Positions 17,254-26,049 of a stretch of DNA of 64,000 bases are shown here, in pieces. The notes beneath the pieces are model-generated. The model saw only the letters and a list, made by a program, of their open reading frames with translations. It did not search any database and was not told where the DNA came from. Each line of letters opens with the position of its first letter. Within the stretch, counting starts at the first letter, position 1. The translations under genes and the position numbers were made by a program. Source of the DNA: JACCWM01 sp040393065 (GTDB lineage Bacteria > Myxococcota_A > Bradymonadia > Bradymonadales > Bradymonadaceae); contig JBEBUW010000008.1 in the NCBI GenBank assembly GCA_040393065.1, positions 1 to 64,000 on the forward strand, read 5' to 3'.

Positions 17254-18582
17254 ATGTATCGAACGCCAGGTAGAAACCAAATAGATCCCGCACAAGGCAA
17301 GCTGGCGGTGTTGTTACCCGGAATGGGAGCCGTTGCCACGACATTTATTGCAGGGGTGGAGGCAGTTCGCAAAGGGATAGCGGTTCCGGTGGGAAGTTTA
17401 ACCCAGTTGGGCATGCTTTCCGGTGAGGAGGGGTCGCCGGGCGGCAACATTCCGATTGGCGAGGCGGTCTCGCTGGCACAGTTGGATGATCTGGTTTTTG
17501 GTGGCTGGGATATTGCCGGGGGCGACTGTTACGAGGCGGCTCGCGAGGCGGGGGTATTGCATGCGGCGCATCTGGAAGCGGTCCGTGATTTTTTGACGGG
17601 GATTGAACCGATGCCGGCCGTGTTTGATCAGCAGTTTGTGCGTAATTTGCGCGGAACCCGGGTAAAAAGCGGTCCGACGAAGATGGCGCTGGCGGAAATG
17701 CTGATCGAGGATATTCAGACGTTTTTGAGCGATAATGGATGCAATCGGGCGGTAGCGGTGTGGTGTGGCTCGACCGAGGTTTATGTGGAGCTGGAGGAAG
17801 TTCACCAGACGATTGCGGCCTTTGAGAAGGGCTTGCGTGAGAATCATCCCCGGATCAGTCCGGCAATGATTTATGCGTATGCCCTGGTGCGGGCCGGCGT
17901 GCCGTATGCGAACGGAGCGCCGAACCGGGCTGTGGATTGTCCGGCGATCGTGGAGCTGGCCGAGCGCGAGGGCGTGGCGATTGCCGGCAAGGATTTTAAG
18001 ACCGGACAGACTCTGATGAAAACGATTCTGGCGCCGGGCTTTTCCAAGCGGATGCTGGGCGTTGCGGGGTGGTATTCGACCAACATTCTGGGCAATCGTG
18101 ACGGTGTGGTGCTCGACGATCCGGGCTCGTTTCGGACCAAGGAGGAAACCAAGCTCTCGGTTTTGGACTCGATTCTGGATCGGGACGATCATCCGGAGCT
18201 GTATGCCGACATGGTGCACAAAGTTCGGATTGATTACTACAAGCCGCGCGGTGACGATAAAGAGGGCTGGGATAATATCGATATCTTTGGCTGGCTTGGC
18301 TATCCGATGCAGATCAAGGTGAACTTTTTGTGCAAGGACTCGATTCTGGCGGCGCCGCTGGTGCTCGATCTTGCCTTGTTCATGGATCTGGCACAGCGCA
18401 GCGGACGTTCGGGCGTGCAGGAATGGCTGTCGTTTTATTTCAAATGTCCGCAGGCCGGTGATTTGCAGCATGTGGAGCATGATATTTTTGTGCAACATCG
18501 CATGCTTGAGCAGACCTTGCGTGAGTTTGCTGCGATGAATGCGGCTGATGCGCTGGCAAATATTCACAGTCTGAACGGCTGA
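17254..18582 (+). CDS. ino1: Inositol-3-phosphate synthase (MIPS)
   Basis: 442 residues. It converts glucose 6-phosphate to 1D-myo-inositol 3-phosphate using tightly bound NAD. Family features are the N-terminal nucleotide loop LLPGMGAVATT, the central segment near NGAPNRAVDCP with KDFKTGQT, and SNILGN-like STNILGNRDG. The C-terminal part has KVNFLCKDSILAAPLVLDL. It is longer than the ~360-residue actinobacterial form and closer in size to bacterial MIPS found in inositol-lipid clusters. The ATG at 17254 follows a GGAGA ribosome site. It opens a plus-strand run of six genes, with no terminator in the 136 bp before the next gene. Confidence 0.95.
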   Translation: MYRTPGRNQIDPAQGKLAVLLPGMGAVATTFIAGVEAVRKGIAVPVGSLTQLGMLSGEEGSPGGNIPIGEAVSLAQLDDLVFGGWDIAGGDCYEAAREAGVLHAAHLEAVRDFLTGIEPMPAVFDQQFVRNLRGTRVKSGPTKMALAEMLIEDIQTFLSDNGCNRAVAVWCGSTEVYVELEEVHQTIAAFEKGLRENHPRISPAMIYAYALVRAGVPYANGAPNRAVDCPAIVELAEREGVAIAGKDFKTGQTLMKTILAPGFSKRMLGVAGWYSTNILGNRDGVVLDDPGSFRTKEETKLSVLDSILDRDDHPELYADMVHKVRIDYYKPRGDDKEGWDNIDIFGWLGYPMQIKVNFLCKDSILAAPLVLDLALFMDLAQRSGRSGVQEWLSFYFKCPQAGDLQHVEHDIFVQHRMLEQTLREFAAMNAADALANIHSLNG

Positions 18583-18718
18583 TCGTGATGGCGCCGCCCG
18601 GAAACCAGGCACGACGGGGGGATGGGACGGCCGGATCGCGGCGCGGGTGGTGTCTGCGTGGCATGACTTTCAGCCATGGTTGGCGTGTGTTGCATCGGGG
18701 CAGCGGTCAGGAATTTAG

Positions 18719-19579
18719 ATGCGGAAGAGGGATGGTCTTATGATGGAACCATCACTTATAGCAGGGCTTGTGCCGGGGCTGGTTTTGTTGTCGGGAGTGC
18801 TTCTGGCGCTGGGGTATTTTGCCTGGCGTGTGTTTCCGACATTGGCGCCGGCGAGTGGTCCCAGACGTTATGGCGGTTCGTTGTTGGTGCCGCTGTTGCT
18901 GGTGGATTTTTTTTACTGGCTGCTGGATCCGGTGGTTGCTTTTTTGAGTCGTCGGGGGGTGACGCCAAATCATGTAACCTATGGCTCGCTGGTGCTGTCG
19001 GTGGCGTGTGCGGTCAGCTTTGGGACGGGACATTTTATGATCGGGGCCTGGGTGTTCGGGCTGGCTGCGGGCTGTGATGCGCTGGATGGATTACTGGCCA
19101 GGCATAGCGGACAGACGTCGGAGTCGGGGGCTTTCATCGACTCGTTTGTCGACCGATTGAGTGAGGGTGTGGTGTATCTGGGGCTGGCGTACTGGGGACA
19201 GGGAGGCTGGCTGACCTGGACGGCCGTGCTGGCAATTCTGGGTTCGTATTCGGTGAGTTATGCGCGTGCAAGAGGGGAGGCGCTGGGCGTTGTGTGCAAA
19301 GGTGGCTTGATGCAGCGTCCGGAGCGGATGGTGGTTTTATTTATCACGACGCTGGGAGCGCCGTATTTTGCTTTTTATCTGGAGGGCACGAGTGGGCGGC
19401 CGATCTATCACCTGGCGATTGCCGGGACGGGATTGATCGCAGTGACTGCGTTGTTTACGGCAGTTAGCCGGGCGCGCTGGATTGTGACAGCATTGCGCGA
19501 CAAGGAGTTGGTTCAGGAGGAGAAGAAAGCCCGAGCCGATTTCTCGGTTGCGAAGAAATTCGAATCCCGGCGCGTTTGA
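18719..19579 (+). CDS. CDP-alcohol phosphatidyltransferase, probable PI-phosphate synthase
   Basis: 286 residues, integral membrane. The family signature D-x2-DG-x2-AR-x8-G-x3-D-x3-D is complete (D120, D123, G124, A127, R128, G137, D141, D145). An N-terminal extension with one membrane segment precedes the usual core. Members move phosphatidyl from CDP-diacylglycerol to an alcohol. Next to MIPS the alcohol is most likely inositol 3-phosphate, giving phosphatidylinositol phosphate (inference from context). The start may be the ATG at 18719 or at 18740; the latter has an AGAGGGA ribosome site. Glycerol phosphate or serine as acceptor cannot be excluded from sequence alone. Confidence 0.85.
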   Translation: MRKRDGLMMEPSLIAGLVPGLVLLSGVLLALGYFAWRVFPTLAPASGPRRYGGSLLVPLLLVDFFYWLLDPVVAFLSRRGVTPNHVTYGSLVLSVACAVSFGTGHFMIGAWVFGLAAGCDALDGLLARHSGQTSESGAFIDSFVDRLSEGVVYLGLAYWGQGGWLTWTAVLAILGSYSVSYARARGEALGVVCKGGLMQRPERMVVLFITTLGAPYFAFYLEGTSGRPIYHLAIAGTGLIAVTALFTAVSRARWIVTALRDKELVQEEKKARADFSVAKKFESRRV

Positions 19580-19676
19580 TCCTCTGCATGCAGAGCTCTT
19601 CATGCGTATTTTGCCGGGATGGCGAACGTGCGCCGTGAGGAGATCTGTTTCCTTATCTTCTGTGGATGGCTTCCGC

Positions 19677-20099
19677 ATGATGTTCAAGCCTAAAAGGCAT
19701 CTGATCGACCTTTGCACAACGGCGATGGCCAGTCTGGTGGCAACCGGTGTCGATGGACTTTTGTACGCAGTTTTATTGAGCTGGACGATTGGCTGGGGAA
19801 CGTACCGGATTGGTATTACGGCAGCACTGGCTGCGTTTGTGGGCGGGATGACACATTTTGTGTTGTGCCGTACCTGGGTTTTTCAGCGTTACGAGAAACC
19901 GCTGTTGAGTGCTCTGCTCGCGTATATGGTGATGTGCGGCGGAGCTGCTCTGGTGCATGGATTGTTGACGCATGCGCTGGCATTGCATGTGGCGATTTCC
20001 TCGGCCTGGCTCGTCTCCAAACTCCTGGTCTTTTTGATGTGGACGTATCCGATGAGCCGGTTTGTGGTTTTTGGCCAGCTTCGAGAAGAAATGAACTGA
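19677..20099 (+). CDS. GtrA-like four-helix membrane protein
   Basis: About 140 residues from the ATG at 19677, with four predicted membrane segments and the GtrA-family layout, including FVGGMTHFVLCRTWVFQ (segment 2 boundary) and a terminal TYPMSRFVVF. GtrA proteins are proposed to flip polyprenyl-linked sugars or otherwise serve cell-envelope glycan synthesis. The position inside the inositol-lipid run suggests a role in moving or glycosylating that lipid (inference). The frame is open back to 19548; an alternative ATG at 19602 is possible, but 19677 gives the typical family length. Confidence 0.8.
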   Translation: MMFKPKRHLIDLCTTAMASLVATGVDGLLYAVLLSWTIGWGTYRIGITAALAAFVGGMTHFVLCRTWVFQRYEKPLLSALLAYMVMCGGAALVHGLLTHALALHVAISSAWLVSKLLVFLMWTYPMSRFVVFGQLREEMN

Positions 20100-20140
20100 G
20101 TAAAGCCGGGTACCACTAAGGCTGCGTTTGCGAGGTCGCC

Positions 20141-22645
20141 ATGCACGTGATTCCTGCTGTCATGCGGTTGTACCAGCGCAGATTGTGGATCGTACTGGCC
20201 GGTCTGGTGGTCATGACGGTCGGGGCTGTAATGCTTGCGCGTACGCTGACTCTGGATGCGGATTTGTCGCAGCTTTTGCCTCAGAGCGCATCGAGTGTGA
20301 AGGGATTAAGCCGCCTGGAGGAGCAGTATGGCGGTACTATCGGGCGTCTGACGATCGTGCTGCAAAGCCCGGATCGTGAGGCCAATCGCCGGGCGGCAGC
20401 GCAACTTTCGGTGGAGCTTGCCAAGATCGATGGCGTGGGGCGCGTGGAGACGACACGACCGTTTGATTTTTTCTTCGAGCACCGGCTGTTGTACGTCGAT
20501 TTTCCAGATCTGCAGGAGGCAGCGCAGCGGATTCGGCGCCGGCTCGAATGGGAGCGCTCACGTGCTAATCCGTTGTTTGCGGATCTGGGAGCGTCACGTG
20601 CTCCGGAGGTCGATCTTTCCGATATCGAAGAGCGCTATCAGTCGCTGAATCAGGGGAAATACTATGAGGCGGAAAACGGAAGAACGCTTGTGTTTTTTGT
20701 CTATCCGGAGTTTTCCGCGGCAGATCTGGGACGCTCGATTGCGCTGATTCAACAGGTCCGTGAAGTAGCAACAGCCGGTCTTGCCGAGGATTTTCCGCAG
20801 GTGAGCTATTCACTGACCGGGCGTTATATGAAGCGCGTCGAGCAGGAAGAGATTTTGTCGCAAGACTTGCAAACGGCGACAAGCGTGGCGCTATTTTTGC
20901 TGTTTCTATTTGCAGTGCTGTACTTGCGCAGCGTGCGGGCAACCGTGCTGGTTTTGGTTCCGTTGAGTGTGGGCACACTCTGGGGCTTTGCGTGGGCAGC
21001 GCTGGTTTTTGGAAATCTGAACATTTTGACGACGTTTCTGGGCGCGATTTTACTCGGGCTGGGGGTCGATTACGGGATTCATCTGGTTTCTCGTTATTAT
21101 GAGGCGCGCAGCGAGCAGAAGCGGGTTGAACAGGCGTTGATGATTGCGCTTAGCACTTCGGGCCGGGCGAGTATGTATGCAGGGCTGACGACGATGGCGG
21201 CGCTGGGAAGCCTGGCGCTGTCGAGCTTTCGTGCGTTTTATGAGTTTGGAGTCATCGCGTTGGGCGGCATGTTGCTGATTTTGTTGTCGTATGCAACCGT
21301 TTTGCCGGTGATAATTCTGGCGTATGCACGGCTTTTTCCGAAAACGGACAGCGCGCCGCTGGGCCGCGTGCCCCTTGCTGTGGTAGCTGCCGATGAGTTT
21401 GCGCCGGCGTTAACACTGGGGATGAACCCTTCCAGGCGCCGCTTGCGCAGGATGCGGGCCATTTATGCAGCGACGGCAAGTAGCCTTGTCGTGATTGTTT
21501 TGCTGTCTTGTATCGGTCTCTCACGGGTCGAGTTGGAGCGCGATTTTCGTGCGGTGCAGATGACCGATACGCCTACCTGGCGGCTGGATGAGCTGGTCAA
21601 TGATATTATTGGCCAATCGCAAACGCCGGCCGTTGTGCTGGTGGATTCTGCCGAGCATGCACAAATTGTTGTCGCAGAGCTAAAGCGGCGCCAGGAGCAA
21701 TGGCCTGCCGGCTATACGATTGAACAGGTCTTGAGCCTGAATGAAATTTTGCCTCGCCAGCAAAACGAAAAAATAGCACTGCTGCGTGATTTGCAGGCCG
21801 AACTTGAGGAAATTCCGCAAGAGGAGCGCTCGGAGCAATTGTCGGAGTTTTTGACGGAAGCCGAGCGTGTGCTGGCTGCCGGGCCGGTAACCGTTGCAGC
21901 GTTGCCGGAATCATTGCGCATTCCTTTTTCGCGGCGCGATGATCCTGCCCGCGCGGTTGTGCTGGTGTTTGCCGCGCAGCCGGCTGAGAAGGCCGAAGTC
22001 ATCGAGGATTTTGCGGCCGTGGTACGTAATTTGCCAGGTGCAACAAGTCTGCAGCCTCCGATTGAAGGTGTCAGTGAGGCTTTGTTGCTGGCAGATATCC
22101 TGGTTTATGTGCAGAACGACATGTACTGGATGGTCGCTGCGGCGGTGCTGGGGGGATTTTTAATTTCCTGGATTGCATTTGGTTTGCGGCGGCAGCTCTG
22201 GGCGTCGCTGGGGATCCTGGCGTTGTCCATTAGCTGCGCGATCGGGTTTGCCGGTTTGTTTGGGATTCCGTTTACGTTTCTGAACCTGATTGTCGTGCCT
22301 GTCTGGCTTGGATTGGCGGTCGATGTTTCCTTTTACATGTTTATGCGCAGGGAGGAGACGACAGGCAATCAGGCCAGGCCCATGCTGAGTGTGGCCGGAG
22401 CTGTAATAGCCGGTTTTTTAACCAGCATGATCGGTTTTGGAGCGCTGCTTTTTGCCCATCATCAAGGTTTGTTCGGTCTGGGGCTGATTGCGGTTGTAGG
22501 ACTGGGGATTATCTTGAGTGTAAACCTGTTGGTTCACCTGCTTTTGTGGGTTCGTGAACAACTGGTTGAGTACAACATCAAAAAAGAACGCCCGGTGAAG
22601 TCAGAGCAGGATATGCCTTACCTTCCGTTGACAGGCCATGAGTAG
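20141..22645 (+). CDS. RND/MMPL-family lipid exporter
   Basis: 834 residues with about 12 membrane segments in two repeats: one segment, a periplasmic domain of ~200 residues, then five segments, twice. Proton-relay type motifs GLGVDYGIH (about 310) and GLAVDVSFYMF (about 727) lie in the fourth segment of each half. MMPL and hopanoid-type RND proteins export lipids or lipid-linked molecules without needing a classical AcrA/TolC pair. It lies between GtrA and the AUR1-like gene and overlaps the latter by 8 bp, so coupling with inositol-lipid synthesis is strongly suggested. The ATG at 20141 follows GAGG. Confidence 0.9.
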   Translation: MHVIPAVMRLYQRRLWIVLAGLVVMTVGAVMLARTLTLDADLSQLLPQSASSVKGLSRLEEQYGGTIGRLTIVLQSPDREANRRAAAQLSVELAKIDGVGRVETTRPFDFFFEHRLLYVDFPDLQEAAQRIRRRLEWERSRANPLFADLGASRAPEVDLSDIEERYQSLNQGKYYEAENGRTLVFFVYPEFSAADLGRSIALIQQVREVATAGLAEDFPQVSYSLTGRYMKRVEQEEILSQDLQTATSVALFLLFLFAVLYLRSVRATVLVLVPLSVGTLWGFAWAALVFGNLNILTTFLGAILLGLGVDYGIHLVSRYYEARSEQKRVEQALMIALSTSGRASMYAGLTTMAALGSLALSSFRAFYEFGVIALGGMLLILLSYATVLPVIILAYARLFPKTDSAPLGRVPLAVVAADEFAPALTLGMNPSRRRLRRMRAIYAATASSLVVIVLLSCIGLSRVELERDFRAVQMTDTPTWRLDELVNDIIGQSQTPAVVLVDSAEHAQIVVAELKRRQEQWPAGYTIEQVLSLNEILPRQQNEKIALLRDLQAELEEIPQEERSEQLSEFLTEAERVLAAGPVTVAALPESLRIPFSRRDDPARAVVLVFAAQPAEKAEVIEDFAAVVRNLPGATSLQPPIEGVSEALLLADILVYVQNDMYWMVAAAVLGGFLISWIAFGLRRQLWASLGILALSISCAIGFAGLFGIPFTFLNLIVVPVWLGLAVDVSFYMFMRREETTGNQARPMLSVAGAVIAGFLTSMIGFGALLFAHHQGLFGLGLIAVVGLGIILSVNLLVHLLLWVREQLVEYNIKKERPVKSEQDMPYLPLTGHE

Positions 22646-23633
22646 AAACTACGCAGTTGTTGGAGGCGCCGGGATTTTATTGGCAGCCTACGCATTCATC
22701 AATCCGTTGCGTATCGAACATTTCCTGATGCTCGCCGGGCTGAGTTTTTTGTGGATACTTTCACGGCCCACGCGACAGTTCGTACTGATGTTTTTGCCGC
22801 TGTTTTTATTTGTCTGGGTTTACGATTTGTTGCGGGTTTTTGCCTCGCGAGCTGTGCATATCGTGTCGCTTCAGGCTGTTCACCAGGCTGAACTCGCCCT
22901 GTTTGGCTGGACACACAATGGTGTGCAGATAAGTCCGGTAGAGTATTTCGAACAGAATCATCATGTCGTATTCGATCTGCTGGGTGCGGCCTGGTATTCT
23001 TCGCATATTCTGACGGTTGTTGGATTTACGCTGTTCCTCTGGTGGTCTCAGCAGCGTAGCGAGCAGGCCAAGCACAAGACACACACGGAAGGGGATCTGG
23101 CCCGGTTTTTATGGGGTTTTCTCGCAGTCAATATCGTAGGCTTTACGATTCAGGTTTGTTTTCCCGTCGCGCCGCCCTGGTATCTATCGGAGTTTGGTAA
23201 CGTGATGCCGAGTCCAGGGATGGTTGGAGATCCGGCGGGACTGGCACGGGTCGATGCTCTTTTCGGAAGTAGCTATTTTGCGGGCGTCTATGGCCAGGCA
23301 ACTTACATTTTCGGGGCGATGCCATCCCTGCATGTGGCCTATCCGGTCTGGATCGCACTCAATACGCAGAGTGTACGAGGGAGAATTCTAGGATGGTCTT
23401 ATGCAGCACTCATGGCGTTTTTTGCTGTCTATCTAACACATCATTATATTCTTGATTTGCTTGCAGGAGCGGGGATTTCAATACTGATTTATCGACTGCT
23501 GAAAACCAGAGCATTAGAAATGCTGCCTTTGCGGATTTATCAGTGGCTGGTTCGTCAGTTCTTAGAGTCAAATCCTGAGCCTGCATTGGAAGGAAGTAGA
23601 TTGCCGTCCGTGGAATCGGAGATCCTGCATTGA
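22638..23633 (+). CDS. AUR1-like PAP2 membrane enzyme, probable inositol-phospholipid headgroup transferase
   Basis: 331 residues with about eight hydrophobic segments. The PAP2-family motifs are present: MPSLHVAYPVW (around 227-237, His as acid/base) and THHYILDLLAG (around 267, second His). This spacing and the PSLH / HHYILD forms match inositol phosphorylceramide synthase (AUR1)-like proteins more than plain PAP2 phosphatases. Such enzymes transfer phosphoinositol from phosphatidylinositol to another lipid alcohol such as ceramide or diacylglycerol. It overlaps the exporter gene by 8 bp and the PgpA gene by 4 bp. No sphingolipid base-forming gene (serine palmitoyltransferase) is in the window, so the acceptor is unknown. 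Confidence 0.85.
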   Translation: MSRNYAVVGGAGILLAAYAFINPLRIEHFLMLAGLSFLWILSRPTRQFVLMFLPLFLFVWVYDLLRVFASRAVHIVSLQAVHQAELALFGWTHNGVQISPVEYFEQNHHVVFDLLGAAWYSSHILTVVGFTLFLWWSQQRSEQAKHKTHTEGDLARFLWGFLAVNIVGFTIQVCFPVAPPWYLSEFGNVMPSPGMVGDPAGLARVDALFGSSYFAGVYGQATYIFGAMPSLHVAYPVWIALNTQSVRGRILGWSYAALMAFFAVYLTHHYILDLLAGAGISILIYRLLKTRALEMLPLRIYQWLVRQFLESNPEPALEGSRLPSVESEILH

Positions 23634-24109
23634 ATAAAAGGCCCTGGTCTGCAGCGCCGGTATCGATGTTTTTTGCAACTTCTGGAGGGATTGGCTATGT
23701 GCCCGTGGGTTCAGGAACCTGTGGAGCCGCCGTGGCTATTTTGCCTATCGTCTGGGCAAGTCATATGGTTCCGTTCTCCCTGCGCGTAGCGTTTCTGGGA
23801 GTCTTGATCCTCGCTTCGATTCTATGGAGTGAACGGGCAGGAAAAGCTCTACAGGAACCAGACAGTTCAAAAATCGTGATCGATGAGGTTGTCGGGATCT
23901 GGGTAACGCTTGTGATGTTTGATGCACTTCGCTGGCCGCAATGGCTGGCAGGGTTTGTCGCATTTCGGGTTTTTGATATCTGGAAGCCCTGGCCTGTAGG
24001 CTGGCTCGATCGCCATGTGCGGAATGGATCAGGCGTTGTGCTGGATGATGTTGCCGCAGGCCTATGGGCTCTTGTGTTCGTATGGGGACTTTCGCGCTTT
24101 GTTTTGTAG
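23630..24109 (+). CDS. pgpA: PgpA-family lipid phosphatase
   Basis: 159 residues. It matches PgpA (phosphatidylglycerophosphatase A): an ATSGGIGYVPVGSGTCGA start, the metal-binding segment IVIDEVVGIW and late FRVFDIWKPWPV and DDVAAG. The family removes a phosphate monoester from a phospholipid headgroup. Beside MIPS and a CDP-alcohol transferase, the likely substrate is phosphatidylinositol phosphate rather than phosphatidylglycerophosphate (inference). The start is a TTG that overlaps the stop of the previous gene; it has GGAG 8 bases upstream, whereas the next ATG (23666) has no ribosome site. Last gene of the run. Confidence 0.88.
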   Translation: MNKRPWSAAPVSMFFATSGGIGYVPVGSGTCGAAVAILPIVWASHMVPFSLRVAFLGVLILASILWSERAGKALQEPDSSKIVIDEVVGIWVTLVMFDALRWPQWLAGFVAFRVFDIWKPWPVGWLDRHVRNGSGVVLDDVAAGLWALVFVWGLSRFVL

Positions 24110-24409
24110 TTGAGCGAGCGTGGAGATGAGGTTTTGAAGAGGGACATAGCTGCCCTGTGTCACGGCAAAAGTTCTCTTCTTCGCCGCCTGCTGCCGTCCC
24201 CCCTTTGCCTCCTCCTGACCACTGCTATCTCTAACTTCTACTGTCTGTTTGCAGACTCGTCCCTATGGTGTTCGCGTAAGGCTGAGCACCGTGACCTTAT
24301 GTGGTTTGGGACGCACGGAGTGTTTGCGTGCTCTTGACATAGCTCCTTGTCGTATGCAATCGATGCTGGTTTATTGCTGAACTAAATTGGGTAGACTTGA
24401 GAGAAAGTG
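24110..24409. other. Intergenic region of 300 bp
   Basis: Lies between pgpA and the acidic lipoprotein gene, both rightward. A TTGACA hexamer sits at 24334-24339, but no acceptable -10 box stands 16-18 bases after it. I see no terminator hairpin, repeat or RNA gene. Confidence 0.5.
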
Positions 24410-25261
24410 ATGAAGATGCAGAATCTAGGGAAAAGAGTTGGTTGGAATGTAAAGCACGATGGGATTTTGGCACGCTGGCTATTTTTGATTCTCGTATCCG
24501 CTGCTCTGGGGTTGGCAGGTTGCTCTTCGGATAGCGTGTCGTCAAAGAATAATAATTCTATTGATATCGAGCCTGATGTTGCTGTGGCAGCAGATACATC
24601 GAGTGAGAATGATGTCAAAATAGAGGACGCAGACTCTTCCCAGAGTGATGTGTCGGCTGAAGATACGTCACAAGAAGAGGATGTGTCTCAGGACGAGGAT
24701 ACGTCTTCCGATGCGGATACGGCGCCGGAGGAAGATGTCCTGTCGGAAGAAGATACGTCCTCGGAAGAAGATACAGGCGAGTCTGAGGATGTTGAGGAGG
24801 GGGATGTTCAGGATGAAGAGGATGAGGACACGGGAGATTCTGAAGATACCGGTCCGGCTGAAGAAGATCCGTATGAGGATCGTCCGATGGGGAAATGTAT
24901 AACAAACCTGGATTGTCCGATCATGGCTCAGGGGTACAGAGAATGTGGACGGTCCGTACCGGGTGGGGTGTGTCGAGGATGTGGTGAGGGTGAATGCGGT
25001 ATTATGGCGGCCTGTATGTTTGGAACATGTCAGGACGTCTGCGATACGAAGGAAGACTGTGCGCCAGGATTGACGTGTTCCTCGCAAGGGGTATGCGCGA
25101 TTGAGCGCTGTGAGAACAATGTTTGCCCGACGCCGTTGTTTGGCTGTTCCGCGACCGGATTCTGTGAGCGAATTGCTTGTGCAGATCAGAGCGATTGTCC
25201 GGAGCTGACGACGTGTACGGATGGTCTTTGTATTGAGAATCGTCAGCTCGCGAATCCTTAA
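24410..25261 (+). CDS. Acidic, cysteine-rich lipoprotein
   Basis: About 283 residues. The signal ends at the lipobox LAGC, followed by Ser-rich sequence. A stretch of ~100 residues is built of Asp, Glu and Ser/Thr in loose EEDTSS-type repeats. The C-terminal ~110 residues contain about 20 cysteines in a CxxxxDC / GxCxxxxC pattern like the Cys-rich modules of myxobacterial surface lipoproteins. The acidic part is probably a disordered spacer lifting the disulfide-rich module from the membrane. I take the ATG at 24410 rather than the GTG at 24407. No specific function can be assigned. Confidence 0.8.
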   Translation: MKMQNLGKRVGWNVKHDGILARWLFLILVSAALGLAGCSSDSVSSKNNNSIDIEPDVAVAADTSSENDVKIEDADSSQSDVSAEDTSQEEDVSQDEDTSSDADTAPEEDVLSEEDTSSEEDTGESEDVEEGDVQDEEDEDTGDSEDTGPAEEDPYEDRPMGKCITNLDCPIMAQGYRECGRSVPGGVCRGCGEGECGIMAACMFGTCQDVCDTKEDCAPGLTCSSQGVCAIERCENNVCPTPLFGCSATGFCERIACADQSDCPELTTCTDGLCIENRQLANP

Positions 25262-25267
25262 GTCGTA

Positions 25268-25873
25268 CTAGAACGAAGAGCCGGGCTGTTTGAGAAATTC
25301 GATCTCCTCGGGCGTGGATTCACGTCCGAGGATTTCATTTCGGTGAGGAAATCTACCGAAGCGATCGATGATGACTTTATGGCGGACTGCAAAGTCGTAG
25401 GTGACTTCAAAGAAGTCGTGATCCGTCTCGGGGACTTCGTTTCTGAGTTTGTCAAATAGCGCGACGCATTGTTCCTGAAGAGCCTGATCTTCGGCATGTT
25501 CGAGTGGTAAGTAGACAAAAATACGTTCGACCGGACTGAGTTTTTGATCGTGACCGCTGGCAATCATGTCCAGAGCGTATTGAAGGGCCAGTGGGTCGGA
25601 AGCAAAAGCATCGGGGGTGCCGCGGTAAATGTTGCGGGTGAATTGATCGAGCAGGATGATCAATGCCAGAGAACCGTGTGGCGTGCTGCGCAGTGCTTCG
25701 TATTCTCCAGCGCTGGCACGGGCAACGTCATTGCCAAATCGTTCTCGAATTTCGTTGTCTGTTTGTTCTGATGCCGTAAACCAGAGATCTGTTTTTTGTT
25801 TGGCAAATGGATCTGTGGAGAGATCTCCAAACCAATAGTTTAAAACACGGGCGGTGATATCCTGAGAATTCAT
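25268..25873 (-). CDS. DUF924 family protein
   Basis: 201 residues, cytoplasmic and all-helical. Family hallmarks are VLNYWFGD near the start, LWFTASEQTDNEIRERFG, ILLDQFTRNIYRGTPDAFASDPLA (split over 90-115) and YLPLEHAEDQALQEQC. These proteins have a TPR-like fold and no known biochemical role. It ends 6 bp from the convergent acidic lipoprotein gene. The ATG at 25873 is the only sensible start. Confidence 0.9.
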   Translation of the reverse strand: MNSQDITARVLNYWFGDLSTDPFAKQKTDLWFTASEQTDNEIRERFGNDVARASAGEYEALRSTPHGSLALIILLDQFTRNIYRGTPDAFASDPLALQYALDMIASGHDQKLSPVERIFVYLPLEHAEDQALQEQCVALFDKLRNEVPETDHDFFEVTYDFAVRHKVIIDRFGRFPHRNEILGRESTPEEIEFLKQPGSSF

Positions 25874-26049
25874 GGCTGTCCTTTACAAGAGAGTTCTGGT
25901 TGTCCGGCGCTTGGAATGGTATTTATGCGTTCAACCGCCTTGTTTTATGGTGGAGAAAGGTATCCTGGATGAGAAAAAAAATATTGTAAATTTGGGTCAT
26001 CCATGGAGAGTGCAAGTATCATGAATAGCATACGAACAAGGAGTTCATT

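Noticed and set aside
24334..24362. TTGACA before the acidic lipoprotein gene considered as a promoter
   Set aside because: No acceptable -10 at 16-18 bases; the nearest TATGCA is only 13 bases away.
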